DNA of 64,000 nt from Bog-532 sp963824545 (lineage in GTDB: Bacteria > Actinomycetota > Actinomycetes > Streptosporangiales > Streptosporangiaceae), in NCBI GenBank assembly GCA_963824545.1, contig CAWGPP010000002.1, positions 419,438 through 483,437 on the forward strand, written 5' to 3'. The notes beneath the pieces were generated by a model that ran no database searches, was not told the origin of the DNA, and saw nothing but the letters and a program-made list of their open reading frames with translations. The translations under genes and the position numbers were made by a program. Below, in pieces: positions 15,882 to 25,345 of this stretch; within the stretch, counting starts at the first letter, position 1, and the number at the start of each line of letters is the position of its first letter.

Positions 15882-18034
15882 GTGGCAGATCCGGCAACCT
15901 ACCGGCCGGCTCCGGGTTCCATCCCGGAGTCACCCGGTGTGTACAGGTTCCGTGATGCGCGCGGCCGGGTCATCTACGTGGGCAAGGCCAAGTCCCTGCG
16001 GCAGCGGCTGAACTCCTACTTCGCGGACTTCGCCAGCCTGCACCCGCGGACCCAGGCGATGCTGACCTCGGCGGCCGGGGTGGACTGGACCGTCGTCGGC
16101 ACCGAGGTGGAGGCACTCCAGCTCGAGTACTCCTGGATCAAGGAGTTCGATCCCCGGTACAACGTCAAGTACCGGGACGACAAGAGCTACCCCTATCTTG
16201 CGGTCACCATGAGCGAGGAGTACCCCCGGGTCATGGTCATGCGCGGCGCGAAGCGGAAGGGCACGCGGTACTTCGGGCCCTACTCGCACGCCTGGGCCAT
16301 CCGGGACACCGTGGACACCCTGCTGCGGGTGTTCCCGGTACGGACCTGCTCGGCCGGGGTGTTCAAGCGGGCCGGGCAGATCGGCCGGCCCTGCCTGCTC
16401 GGCTACATCGGCAAGTGCTCGGCCCCGTGCGTCGACCGGGTGAGCGCGGCCGAGCACCGCAAGCTCGCCGAGGACTTCTGCGACTTCATGGCGGGCCAGA
16501 CCGCCCGTTACATCCGCCGGATCGAGGCGGAAATGCGCGAGGCCGCGGCGTCGGAGGAGTTCGAGCGGGCCGCCCGGCTGCGGGACGACATGCGCGCGCT
16601 GGAGCGGGCCCTGGAAAAGCAGGCCGTGGTGCTCGGCGACGGCACCGACTGTGACGTCATCGCGCTGGCCGAGGATCAGCTCGAAGCGGCCGTGCAGATC
16701 TTCTACGTCCGCGACGGTCGCGTGCGCGGGCAGCGCGGCTGGGTGCTGGAAAAGGTCGAGGACGTGACGACCGGGGAACTGGTCGAGAACTTCCTTGGCC
16801 AGGTCTACGGCGAGACCGCGGTGAACGCCGCGGACGGCGAGCCGGGCGCCACCGAAGCCCAGGGCAGCGGCGTGCCCCGCGAGGTGCTGGTCCCGGAGCT
16901 GCCGCCGGAACACGCGACGGTCGCCGAGTGGCTGGCGGCCCGCCGCGGCGGGCCGGTCGACCTGCGGGTACCGCGCCGCGGCGACAAGAAGGCGCTGCTG
17001 GAAACCGTCGCGCGCAATGCCATGCAGTCGCTGGCGCTGCACAAGACCCGGCGGGCCAGCGACCTGACCACCCGGAGCCGGGCGCTGCACGAGATCCAGG
17101 AGGCGCTCGGCCTGGACGACGCGCCGCTGCGGATCGAGTGCTACGACGTGTCCAACCTGCAGGGCACGAACGTGGTGGCGTCCATGGTCGTGTTCGAGGA
17201 CGGCCTGGCGCGCAAGAGCGAGTACCGCCGGTTCAGCATCCGCGGCGACGACGGCACCGACGACATCTCCTCGATCTACGAGGTGATCACCCGGCGGTTC
17301 CGGCGGTACCTGGAGGAGCGCGAGGAGACCGGCGAGCTGGACGTGCTCGGCGACCCCGAGCAGGATCCGGAGGAAAATGCCGCCGAACGGGACGCGGCGA
17401 TGCGCCAGCGCAAGTTCGCGTACCCGCCGAACCTCGTGGTGGTCGACGGCGGCCCGGCCCAGGCGGACGCGGCCTGCCGGGCGCTGACCGACCTGGGCAT
17501 CGACGACGTCGCGGTGTGCGGGCTGGCCAAGCGGCTGGAAGAGGTGTGGCTGCCGGGGGAGGAGTTCCCGGTCATCCTGCCGCGCAGCAGCGAAGGACTG
17601 TACCTGCTGCAGCGGGTACGGGACGAGGCACACCGGTTCGCGATCACCTACCACCGGCAGAAGAGGTCCCGGGGCCTGACCGCGAGCGCGCTGGACAGCG
17701 TGGCCGGCCTGGGCCCGGCCCGGCGGGCGGCCCTGCTCAAGCGGTTCGGCTCGGTCAAGAGGCTCGCCGCGGCGACGCCGGAGGAGATCGCGACGGTGCC
17801 GGGCATCGGGCCGCGGCTGGCCGGGACCATCGTGGCCGCCCTGCACCGGGAGGACCAGGCCTGGGCCGCCCTGAGACGGGCCGCCCGCCGGACGGGGCCG
17901 GTACGCCAGGCACGGAAACGGAACCCGGTACGCCAGGCACGGAAACGGAACCCGGTACACCAGGCACGGAAACGCAACCCAGTACGCCAGGCACGGAACA
18001 CGGGGCAGTGGAGACCACGCGGGAGGCGCGGTGA
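15882..18034 (+). CDS. uvrC: Excinuclease ABC subunit C, with a 3' frame break
   Basis: UvrC makes both incisions in nucleotide excision repair. Domains: GIY-YIG nuclease ('SPGVYRFRDARGRVIYVGKA', residues ~14-33), UVR motif (~'EFERAARLRDDMRALERALE'), RNase H-like nuclease ('RIECYDVSNLQGTNVVASM'), and helix-hairpin-helix pair ('VAGLGPARRAALLKRFGS', 'TVPGIGPRLAGTIVAAL') ending near 17845. After that the literal frame does not stop until 18452, running ~420 bp over rapZ with a composition typical of a wrong frame. In another frame the tail reads PGTPGTETE repeats and stops at TGA 18034, overlapping the rapZ GTG by 4 bp. I therefore place the true end at 18034 and infer a one-base loss near 17845-17880. 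Confidence 0.88.
17900..18001 (+). repeat. 27-bp tandem repeat in the uvrC 3' end
   Basis: Nearly four copies of a 27-bp unit starting GGTACGCCAGGCACGGAAAC (17900, 17927, 17954, 17981). The period is 9 codons, so it stays open in several frames: PGTPGTETE in the frame ending at 18034, a basic NPVRQARKR in the frame of the uvrC body. Confidence 0.9.
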
Positions 18035-18948
18035 ATCCGGTACGCGAGCACACGGGGATGACCAGGCCGGACGATCAGGCTACGCCGGACCTCGTGATCA
18101 TCACGGGCATGTCCGGCGCGGGCCGCAGCACGGCCGCCAAGTCGCTGGAGGACCTCGGCTGGTTTGTCGTCGACAACCTGCCGCCGGGACTGCTGCCGAC
18201 CATGGTCGACCTGGCCGAGCGGTCGAACGGCGCGGTGCCGAAGATCGCCGCCGTGACCGACGTGCGCAGCCGCGCGTTCACCACGGACCTGAAGTCCGCC
18301 ATGGGCGACCTCAGCGCGCGCGGCGTGGCGCCGAGGATCGTCTTCCTGGAGGCCGCCGACGACACCCTGGTCCGCCGGTTCGACAACGTGCGGCGCCCGC
18401 ATCCGCTCCAGGCCAGCGGGCGGATCGTGGACGGGATCGCCGCCGAACGTGAGCTGCTGCGGGACGTGCGGGGCGACGCCGACCTGGTCCTGGACACCTC
18501 GCGGCTCAACGTGCACGAGCTGCGCGGGCGGATGCGGGACTTCTTCGGCGGTCGCTCGGCCAAGGGGCCGCAGGTCAGCATCGTGTCGTTCGGTTACAAG
18601 TACGGGATGCCGCTGGACGCGGACCTGGTGGTGGACTGCCGGTTCCTGCCCAACCCGTACTGGATTCCCGAACTGGCCCCGATGACCGGGCTGGATGCGC
18701 CGGTGCGCGACTTCGTGCTGAGCCGGCCCGGCGCGCAGGAGTTCCTCACGGCGTACCTCGAGGCGCTGCGGCTGATGCTCGAAGGTGACGAGCGGGAGGG
18801 CAAGCACTTCGTGACGCTGGCGGTCGGCTGCACCGGCGGGAAGCACCGCAGCGTGACGATCGCGGAGTACCTCGCCATGCGGCTGGCCGATGCGGGCGGG
18901 TACGCCTCCGACGTCCAGGTCACCCACCGGGATCTCGGGCGTGAATGA
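18031..18948 (+). CDS. rapZ: RNase adapter protein RapZ / nucleotide-binding protein
   Basis: 305 residues. Walker A is GMSGAGRS (Arg in place of the usual Lys, common in this family), then 'TAAKSLEDLGWFVVDNLPPG'. The C-terminal domain has 'FGYKYGMPLDADLVVDCRFL' and the 'VGCTGGKHRSVTIAEYLA' ligand site. In E. coli RapZ tunes GlmS through small RNAs; the actinobacterial target is unclear. GTG 18031 has CGGGAGGC upstream and overlaps the inferred uvrC stop. Followed by yvcK and whiA in the classic rapZ-yvcK-whiA order. Confidence 0.93.
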   Translation: MNPVREHTGMTRPDDQATPDLVIITGMSGAGRSTAAKSLEDLGWFVVDNLPPGLLPTMVDLAERSNGAVPKIAAVTDVRSRAFTTDLKSAMGDLSARGVAPRIVFLEAADDTLVRRFDNVRRPHPLQASGRIVDGIAAERELLRDVRGDADLVLDTSRLNVHELRGRMRDFFGGRSAKGPQVSIVSFGYKYGMPLDADLVVDCRFLPNPYWIPELAPMTGLDAPVRDFVLSRPGAQEFLTAYLEALRLMLEGDEREGKHFVTLAVGCTGGKHRSVTIAEYLAMRLADAGGYASDVQVTHRDLGRE

Positions 18949-19961
18949 CGGGCCGGCCCCGGGGACGGCTGAGGTGACGGTCGCGGACGGGCCCCGGGTG
19001 GTGGCGCTCGGCGGCGGGCACGGGCTGGCCGCGTCGCTGTCCGCGCTGCGCCGGGTCAGCGGGGACCTCACCGCCATCGTGACCGTGGCCGACGACGGCG
19101 GGTCGAGCGGCCGGCTGCGCCGTCAGTACGGCGTGCTGCCGCCCGGCGACCTGCGGATGGCCCTGGCCGCGCTTGTGCGGCGACGACGAGTGGGGCACGA
19201 CCTGGAGCCGGGTCGTCCAGCACCGGTTCGGCGGCGACGCTGAACTGTCCGGTCATGCGCTGGGCAACCTGCTGATCGTCGCGCTGTGGGAACTGCTCGG
19301 GGATGCGGTCGAAGGCCTGGACTGGGTGGGCCGACTGCTGGGCACCCGCGGCCGGGTGCTGCCGATGTCGTCCGTCCCGCTGGACATCGTGGCCGACGTC
19401 GAGGGCGCCGACCCGGCCCAGCCGGACGGGATCTCCCGCGTCCGCGGGCAGGACGCGTGCGCGTCCACTCCCGGCCGGGTCCGGTCCATTTCGCTGCTGC
19501 CGGACGATCCGCCGGCGGTTCCGGCCGCGGTAACCGCGATCAGGGAGGCAGACTGGGTAGTGTTCGGGCCGGGGTCATGGTTCACCAGCGTGCTGCCGCA
19601 TCTGCTGGTGCCGGAACTGGCCACGGCGCTGCGGGGGACCCAGGCGCACCGGCTGGTGGCGCTGAACCTCGCGCCGCAGCCGGGTGAGACGGGCGGCTTT
19701 TCGCCGCACAAGCACCTGGAGGTCCTGGCGGGGCACTCGCCCGGGCTGGCGTTCGACGTGGTGCTGGCGGACAGCTCGGCCCGGGGCCCGGGCGGCGATG
19801 GGGTGGCGGACCTGGAGAAGGCGGCGGGCCTGCTCGGCGCCCGCCTCGTCCTCGCGGACGTGGCCGTGGCCGACGGAACACCCAAGCACGATCCATTGCT
19901 GCTGGCCGGGGCATATGCGGACATCTTCGCTGGGAGGCACAGCGGGGCGGGAGGGGACTGA
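18941..19961 (+). CDS. yvcK: YvcK/CofD-like protein, frameshifted
   Basis: The gene starts GTG 18941 (8 bp inside rapZ) with 'VVALGGGHGLAASLSALRRV' and 'IVTVADDGGSSGRLRRQYGV', the nucleotide-binding part of YvcK-type UDP-sugar-binding proteins. At ~19165-19175 (GCGCTTGTGCGG) one extra base moves the sequence out of frame. The rest, from 'CGDDEWGTTWSRVVQHRFGG' to TGA 19961, continues in the next frame. Removing one T gives the expected 'ALAALCGDDEWG'. As written the frames are split (18941-19243 and 19173-19961). YvcK is needed for cell-wall-related growth on some carbon sources in other bacteria. An assembly error is at least as likely as a real lesion. Confidence 0.82.
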
Positions 19962-19963
19962 CG

Positions 19964-21142
19964 ATGGCGATGACCGGTGTGGTGAAGGACGAGCTCAGCC
20001 GGGTGACGGTGGTCAAACCGTGCTGCCGGAAGGCCGAGGTATCCGCGATGCTGCGGTTCGCCGGCGGGCTGCATCTGGCCGCGGGGCAGGTCGTGATCGA
20101 GGCGGAGCTCGACACCGGGGCGGCCGCCCGCCGGCTGCGGGCCGGCATCAGCGAGGTGTTCGGGCACACGTCGGACATGCTGGTACTGGCGCCGAGCGGG
20201 CTGCGCAAGGGCAACCGGTACGTCGTGCGGGTGCTCAAGGGCGGGGACAACCTCGCCCGCCAGACCGGCCTGCTGGACAACTACGGGCGCCCGGTGCGCG
20301 GCCTGCCGCGGCAGATCGTGTCCGGTACGGCCTGTGACTGCGAGGCGGCGTGGCGGGGCGCCTTCCTGGCCCACGGCTCGCTGACCGAGCCGGGCCGGTC
20401 GATGGCGCTGGAGGTCACCTGCCCGGGTTCGGAGGCGGCCCTCGCCCTGGTGGGCGCGGCCCGGCGGCTGAAGATCGGGGCCAAGGCGCGCGAGGTCCGC
20501 GGGGTCGACCGCGTGGTGATCAGGGACGGCGACGCGATCAGCGCCATGCTCACCCGGCTCGGCGCGCACGACAGCGTGCTGGCCTGGGAGGAGCGGCGGA
20601 TGCGCCGGGAGGTGCGGGCTACCGCGAACCGGCTCGCCAACTTCGACGACGCCAACCTCCGGCGCAGCGCGCGCGCCGCGGTCGCGGCCGGCGCACGGGT
20701 CGAGCGGGCCCTGGAGATCCTCGGTGACCAGGCGCCGGAGCACCTGACCATGGCGGGGAAACTGCGCATCGCCAACCGCCAGGCCAGCCTGGAGGAACTG
20801 GGCCAGCTGGCCGATCCGCCGCTGACCAAGGACGCGATCGCCGGGCGCATCCGCCGGCTGCTGGCCATGGCCGACCGCCGGGCCAGCGAGCTTGGCCTCC
20901 CCAGCACCGAGGCCAGCCTCACGGCCGACATGATGCTGTTACCCCCCGGGGGAGGACCCCCCGTACCCCCCCGATGTGCTCCGCACCCGCGCGGTGGTAC
21001 TTCGGCAGTGCTGACCCGGGGGGGCGACCCCCCGGACCCCCCGCTGCGCTCCGCGCCCCGCGGTGGTACCTCGCCGACACACCGGCCACTCGCCGGGCAC
21101 GAGGCCCGGCTCGCTGGGCCGGTAACAAGCGACTCGCCGTAG
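19964..21142 (+). CDS. whiA: Sporulation/division regulator WhiA, with a repeat-derived C-terminal tail
   Basis: 392 residues. Residues 1-325 are a complete WhiA: LAGLIDADG-like N-terminal domain ('KDELSRVTVVKPCCRKAEVS') and C-terminal helix-turn-helix ('LRIANRQASLEELGQLADPP', 'AGRIRRLLAMADRRASELGL'). WhiA controls whiB/ftsZ-type division genes. The natural end should lie near 'ASLTADMM' (about 20937). Beyond that the frame enters a GC-rich mosaic repeat and runs ~68 more residues ('LLPPGGGPPVPP...') to TGA 21142. ATG 19964 follows the yvcK stop by 2 bp. Confidence 0.93.
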   Translation: MAMTGVVKDELSRVTVVKPCCRKAEVSAMLRFAGGLHLAAGQVVIEAELDTGAAARRLRAGISEVFGHTSDMLVLAPSGLRKGNRYVVRVLKGGDNLARQTGLLDNYGRPVRGLPRQIVSGTACDCEAAWRGAFLAHGSLTEPGRSMALEVTCPGSEAALALVGAARRLKIGAKAREVRGVDRVVIRDGDAISAMLTRLGAHDSVLAWEERRMRREVRATANRLANFDDANLRRSARAAVAAGARVERALEILGDQAPEHLTMAGKLRIANRQASLEELGQLADPPLTKDAIAGRIRRLLAMADRRASELGLPSTEASLTADMMLLPPGGGPPVPPRCAPHPRGGTSAVLTRGGDPPDPPLRSAPRGGTSPTHRPLAGHEARLAGPVTSDSP

Positions 21143-21192
21143 CCCGCTGTGGTACTTCGCCGACAGACCGGCCGCTTGGCCGGTACGAGCGG
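20938..21192 (+). repeat. GC-rich mosaic repeat fused to the whiA 3' end (copy 4)
   Basis: Contains two headers (CCCCCCGGGGGAGGACCCCCC at ~20942 and CCCGGGGGGGCGACCCCCC at ~21008), each followed by a GCTCCGC..CCGCG segment, then one full module and part of a second (21070-21190), matching copies 3 and 5. The first header begins inside the whiA reading frame. Confidence 0.85.
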
Positions 21193-21406
21193 CCGGTCAG
21201 AGGTCTAGACCATGGGTGGGGTTGGGGGTGCTGACGGGGCGCTGGCCTGGAACGGGCGGAGACACGCCGGGACGAACGCCGCCTCCGGGCGACCACCGGA
21301 GACGGCGTTCGATAGGGTCTTCAGGACGAAAGTCTCTGGGGAGCCGATGGCCGGCAGTCTTAAATCGGCCCTAATAGACATAAGCGATAATGAGGAGAGC
21401 GGTGCC

Positions 21407-22441
21407 GTGACCATCCGCGTGGGCATCAACGGATTTGGCCGGATTGGCCGTAACTACTGGCGCGCCGTCAACGCCGAGGCGATCGGCATGGCTGGCCGGG
21501 TTCCGACGGGCGAGATCGAGATCGTCGCCGCTAACGACCTGACCGATACCGCCACGCTGGCGCATCTGCTGAAGTACGACACCGTACTCGGCACGCTGCC
21601 GCTGGACGTCTCCGTGTCCGGTGACTCCATCCGCGTCGGCGGCCAGTCGGTCAAGGTGCTGGCCGAGCGCGACCCGGCCAAGCTGCCCTGGAAGGACCTG
21701 GGCGTAGACATCGTGCTCGAGTCCACCGGGCGCTTCACCAAGGCGGCCGACGCCCGCAATCACCTTGACGCCGGCGCGAAGAAGGTCATCATCTCGGCGC
21801 CCGCCAAGGAAGAGGACCTGACGGTCGTCTTGGGCGTGAACGACAGCGACTATGACCCGGCGAACCACCACATCATCTCCAACGCCTCCTGCACGACCAA
21901 CTGTGTCGCGCCGATGGCGAAGGTGCTGCTGGAGAACTTCGGCATCGTCAAGGGCCTGATGACGACGGTGCACGCCTACACCAACGACCAGGTCATCCTG
22001 GACTTCCCGCACAAGGACCTGCGCCGGGCCCGCGCCGCGGCGGTGAACATCATCCCGACCACCACCGGCGCCGCCAAGGCCACCTCCCTGGTGCTGCCGG
22101 AGCTCAAGGGCAAGCTCGACGGCATGGCGCTGCGCGTGCCGGTGCCGGACGGCTCGCTCGTCGACCTGGTCGTCCAGCTCAACCGTGAGGCGACCAAGGA
22201 CGAGGTCAACGCGGCCTTCCGCGCGGCCGCCGAGGGCCCGCTCAAGGGGATCCTGTACTACACCGAGGACGCCATCGTCTCCTCCGACATCGTCGGCTCG
22301 CCGGCCTCCTGCACCTTCGACGCCTCGCTGACCATGGTGTTCGGCGACCAGGTCAAGATCCTCGGCTGGTACGACAACGAGTGGGGCTACTCCGCCCGGC
22401 TTGCCGACCTGACGGCGCTCGTCGGCGCCCGGCTGTCCTAG
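21407..22441 (+). CDS. gap: Glyceraldehyde-3-phosphate dehydrogenase, type I
   Basis: 344 residues. NAD site 'VGINGFGRIGRNYWRAV' at the start; catalytic C162 in 'SNASCTTNCVAP'; phosphate-binding 'NIIPTTTGAAKATSLVLPEL'. Converts glyceraldehyde-3-P to 1,3-bisphosphoglycerate. GTG 21407 was chosen since GAGGAGAG precedes it and it gives the standard N-terminus. First gene of gap-pgk-tpiA-secG. A possible -10 (TAGGGT, 21313-21318) lies in the 264-bp gap after whiA. Confidence 0.97.
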   Translation: MTIRVGINGFGRIGRNYWRAVNAEAIGMAGRVPTGEIEIVAANDLTDTATLAHLLKYDTVLGTLPLDVSVSGDSIRVGGQSVKVLAERDPAKLPWKDLGVDIVLESTGRFTKAADARNHLDAGAKKVIISAPAKEEDLTVVLGVNDSDYDPANHHIISNASCTTNCVAPMAKVLLENFGIVKGLMTTVHAYTNDQVILDFPHKDLRRARAAAVNIIPTTTGAAKATSLVLPELKGKLDGMALRVPVPDGSLVDLVVQLNREATKDEVNAAFRAAAEGPLKGILYYTEDAIVSSDIVGSPASCTFDASLTMVFGDQVKILGWYDNEWGYSARLADLTALVGARLS

Positions 22442-22483
22442 CCGCGCACCGCGCGCGGCGCCGAGCGGAAAGACAATAGAAAA

Positions 22484-23725
22484 ATGAAGAGCATCGAAGA
22501 CCTCGCGGTCGGCGGGCGCCGCGTGCTGCTGCGCGCCGACCTGAACGTGCCGCTGGATCTGGCCGACAAGGCGAACCCGCGTATCACCGACGACGGCCGG
22601 ATCCGGGCCAGCTTGCCGACCATCGAGAAGCTGCTCAGCCGGGGTGCCCGCGTGATCGTGATGGCGCACCTCGGCCGGCCCAAGGGCGACGGCTACGCGG
22701 AGCGGGCCGCGGGCGGCCCGTCGCTGCGGCCGGTGGCCGCCCGGCTCGGCGAGCTGCTCGGGAAGCCGGTCGCCTTCGCCACCGACGTGGTGGGGGCGGA
22801 CGCCTCCCGGGTCGTGGCCGGGCTCACCGACGGCGACATCGCGCTGCTGGAGAACGTCCGGTATGAGCCGGCCGAGACCAGCAAGGACGACGCGGTACGC
22901 GGGGAGTTCGCCAGCCAGCTCGCGCTGTTCGGCGACCTCTACGTCGGCGACGGATTCGGCGCCGTGCACCGCAAGCACGCCAGCGTCTACGACGTGCCGC
23001 AGCAACTGCCGCACGCGGCCGGTGACCTGGTGCGGGCCGAGGTCGAGGTGCTCAGCCGGCTGACCTCCAACCCGGAACGGCCGTACGTGGTCGTGCTCGG
23101 CGGCGCGAAGGTGTCGGACAAGCTCGCGGTGATCGCGAACCTGCTCGACCGGGCCGACCGGATACTCATCGGCGGCGGCATGGCCTACACCTTCCTGGCC
23201 GCGCAGGGCTACGAGGTCGGTCACTCGCTGCTCGAGGCGGACCAGATCCCGCAGGTCACCGAGATCATGGCGAACGCCGAGCGGCACGGGGTGGAACTGG
23301 TGCTGCCGGTCGACATCGTGGCCGCCACGCGCTTCGCGCCGGACGCCGAGCACGAGGTGGTCTCGGTCAAGGACTTCCCGGCCGACCGGCAGGGCCTGGA
23401 CATCGGCCCGGCCAGCCGCGAGCTTTTCACCGAGAAGGTGGCCGACGCCAAGACCGTGTTCTGGAACGGCCCGATGGGCGTTTTCGAGTTCCCCGCGTTC
23501 GCGGTCGGCACCCGGGACCTGGCCGAGACGATCACCCAGGTCAACGGGTTCACCGTGGTCGGCGGCGGCGACTCGGCCGCGGCGGTGCGGTCGTTTGGCC
23601 TGCCGGAGGACGCCTTCGGGCACATCTCCACCGGCGGTGGCGCCAGCCTGGAATACCTGGAAGGACGCACGCTGCCCGGCCTGGTCGCCCTCGAGGCCGA
23701 TGATCCGACGGGAGAGCCGGCATGA
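22484..23725 (+). CDS. pgk: Phosphoglycerate kinase
   Basis: 413 residues, full length. 'GRRVLLRADLNVPLD' and 'RVIVMAHLGRPKG' form the 3-phosphoglycerate site; 'VVLGGAKVSDKLAVIANLLD' and C-terminal 'FTVVGGGDSAAAVRSFGL' bind ATP. It makes ATP in lower glycolysis. It starts 42 bp after gap with a weak ribosome site (CGGAAAGAC) and overlaps tpiA by ATGA. Confidence 0.97.
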   Translation: MKSIEDLAVGGRRVLLRADLNVPLDLADKANPRITDDGRIRASLPTIEKLLSRGARVIVMAHLGRPKGDGYAERAAGGPSLRPVAARLGELLGKPVAFATDVVGADASRVVAGLTDGDIALLENVRYEPAETSKDDAVRGEFASQLALFGDLYVGDGFGAVHRKHASVYDVPQQLPHAAGDLVRAEVEVLSRLTSNPERPYVVVLGGAKVSDKLAVIANLLDRADRILIGGGMAYTFLAAQGYEVGHSLLEADQIPQVTEIMANAERHGVELVLPVDIVAATRFAPDAEHEVVSVKDFPADRQGLDIGPASRELFTEKVADAKTVFWNGPMGVFEFPAFAVGTRDLAETITQVNGFTVVGGGDSAAAVRSFGLPEDAFGHISTGGGASLEYLEGRTLPGLVALEADDPTGEPA

Positions 23726-24525
23726 GCCGCGCCGATCACAGTCCAGGCCTGCCGCTGATGGCAGGCAACTGGAAGATGCACAAGAACCACCTCGAGGCCA
23801 TCGCGCTGGTCCAGAAGCTCGCCTTCACGCTGACCGACAAGGACTTCGACGCGGTGGACGTGGCCGTGCTGCCGTCCTTCACGTCGCTGCGCAGCGTGCA
23901 GACGCTGGTGGAGGGGGACCGGCTGCGCATCGCCTACGGGGCGCAGGACGTGTCCGCGCACGCCGCCGGCGCCTACACCGGCGAGGTCTCCGGGCCGATG
24001 CTGGCCAAGCTGGGCTGTGACTACGTGCTGGCCGGGCACTCGGAGCGGCGCCAGTACCATCACGAGGACGACGCCCTGGTCAACGCCAAGGTCAAGGCCG
24101 CGCTAGAGGCCGGGATCACGCCCATCCTGTGCGTCGGCGAGGCCCTGGAGATCCGCCAGCAGCGGCGGCACGTGGAACACTGCGTCGGCCAGGTCACCGG
24201 ATCGCTGGCCGGCATCACGGCCGAGCAGGTGGCCGGCCTGGTGATCGCGTACGAGCCGATCTGGGCGATCGGCACGGGTGAGGTCGCTACGCCGGCGGAC
24301 GCCCAGGAGGCCTGCGCGGGAATTAGAGACTGCGTTTCTGCGGTTCACGGGCGCGCTACCGCCGATAGTTTGCGTATTCTGTATGGCGGGTCGGTCAAGG
24401 CTGACAACGTCGCGCCGATCATGGCGCAGCCGGATGTCAATGGTGCCCTCGTCGGAGGAGCCAGCCTGGACGCCACCGAGTTCGCGAAGATAGTTCGGTA
24501 CCAGACGGCGGATGCCGTGCACTGA
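23722..24525 (+). CDS. tpiA: Triose-phosphate isomerase
   Basis: 267 residues. 'PLMAGNWKMHKNHLEA' holds the substrate Lys, 'VLAGHSERRQYHHEDD' the catalytic His and 'VIAYEPIWAIGTGEVATP' the catalytic Glu with the start of loop 6. Interconverts DHAP and glyceraldehyde-3-P. Start overlaps the pgk stop. About 108 bp separate it from secG. Confidence 0.97.
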   Translation: MSRADHSPGLPLMAGNWKMHKNHLEAIALVQKLAFTLTDKDFDAVDVAVLPSFTSLRSVQTLVEGDRLRIAYGAQDVSAHAAGAYTGEVSGPMLAKLGCDYVLAGHSERRQYHHEDDALVNAKVKAALEAGITPILCVGEALEIRQQRRHVEHCVGQVTGSLAGITAEQVAGLVIAYEPIWAIGTGEVATPADAQEACAGIRDCVSAVHGRATADSLRILYGGSVKADNVAPIMAQPDVNGALVGGASLDATEFAKIVRYQTADAVH

Positions 24526-24633
24526 ACGTGACGGGCCCGGGCTTGGCGGCCCGGGCTTGGCGGGCTCGGGAAAGGCTCGGGCAGGTTACTGCGAGCCGGT
24601 TTGCTTTGGAGAGGGAAGAGGGAACGAGCGGCG

Positions 24634-24864
24634 ATGGTCATCGGGGTTTCCATCATCCTGATCATCACGAGCCTGGTGATGGTGCTGCTGGTGCTGCTGC
24701 ACAAAGGTAAGGGCGGCGGCCTGTCGGACATGTTCGGCGGCGGCGTCTCGTCCACGCTCGGTTCGTCCTCGGTGGTCGAGCGCAACCTGGACCGCATCAC
24801 GATTTTCTTCGGGATTTTGTGGTTTGTCTGCATCATCGGCCTGAACCTGCTGATCATTCACTGA
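24634..24864 (+). CDS. secG: Preprotein translocase subunit SecG
   Basis: 76 residues with two membrane helices ('VIGVSIILIITSLVMVLLVL' and 'ITIFFGILWFVCIIGLNLLI') around the conserved 'KGKGGGLSDMFGGG' loop. Part of the SecYEG export channel. ATG 24634 has GAGGGAAGAGGGAAC upstream. Last gene of the glycolytic operon, as in many actinobacteria. Confidence 0.95.
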   Translation: MVIGVSIILIITSLVMVLLVLLHKGKGGGLSDMFGGGVSSTLGSSSVVERNLDRITIFFGILWFVCIIGLNLLIIH

Positions 24865-24876
24865 GCAGTTTTTTTT
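24847..24876 (+). terminator. Possible weak terminator after secG
   Basis: CTGCT (24847-24851) can pair with AGCAG (24864-24868), followed by eight T residues. The stem is only 5 bp and overlaps the stop codon, so the call is tentative. Confidence 0.4.
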
Positions 24877-24933
24877 CTCCGGGGTCCTCCCGCACCGGAC
24901 GTTACGCATGCGCGCTATTTCAAGAGGTGATTT

Positions 24934-25269
24934 GTGAGCAGTGGCAACGCCATCCGCGGTAGCAGGGTAGGCGCTGGTCCGATGGGGGAGGCCGAGCGCG
25001 GGGAGTCCGCCCCCCGCGTCTGGGTCTCGTTCTGGTGCGCCAACCGGCATGAGACGCGCCCGAGCTTCGCGACCGACGCGTCCGTCCCGGACATCTGGGA
25101 GTGTCCCCGGTGCGGTTTTCCCGCCGGGCAGGAGGAGAAGAACCCGCCCGCGCCGCCGCGTGTCGAGCCCTACAAGACACACCTCGCGTACGTGAAGGAG
25201 CGCCGGAGCGACTCCGATGGCGCCGCGATCCTCGCGGAAGCCCTCGATCGCCTGCGCAAGGGCGCCTGA
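24934..25269 (+). CDS. rbpA: RNA polymerase-binding protein RbpA
   Basis: 111 residues. RbpA binds RNA polymerase and principal sigma factors and stabilises the open complex. Seen: 'VWVSFWCANRHETRPSFATD' and zinc-type cysteines C-x-N-R-H...'WECPRCGFPAGQ', then the sigma-interacting helix 'KTHLAYVKERRSDSDGAAIL'. GTG 24934 has AAGAGGTGA upstream. Position after secG is conserved in actinobacteria. Confidence 0.96.
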   Translation: MSSGNAIRGSRVGAGPMGEAERGESAPRVWVSFWCANRHETRPSFATDASVPDIWECPRCGFPAGQEEKNPPAPPRVEPYKTHLAYVKERRSDSDGAAILAEALDRLRKGA

Positions 25270-25345
25270 GATCATGCCGCGGGGCATGTGTTCCGGCCCT
25301 ACCCCCCGCTACCGGCCGGGTTAACGGACGGGGAGGGAGGACCGT

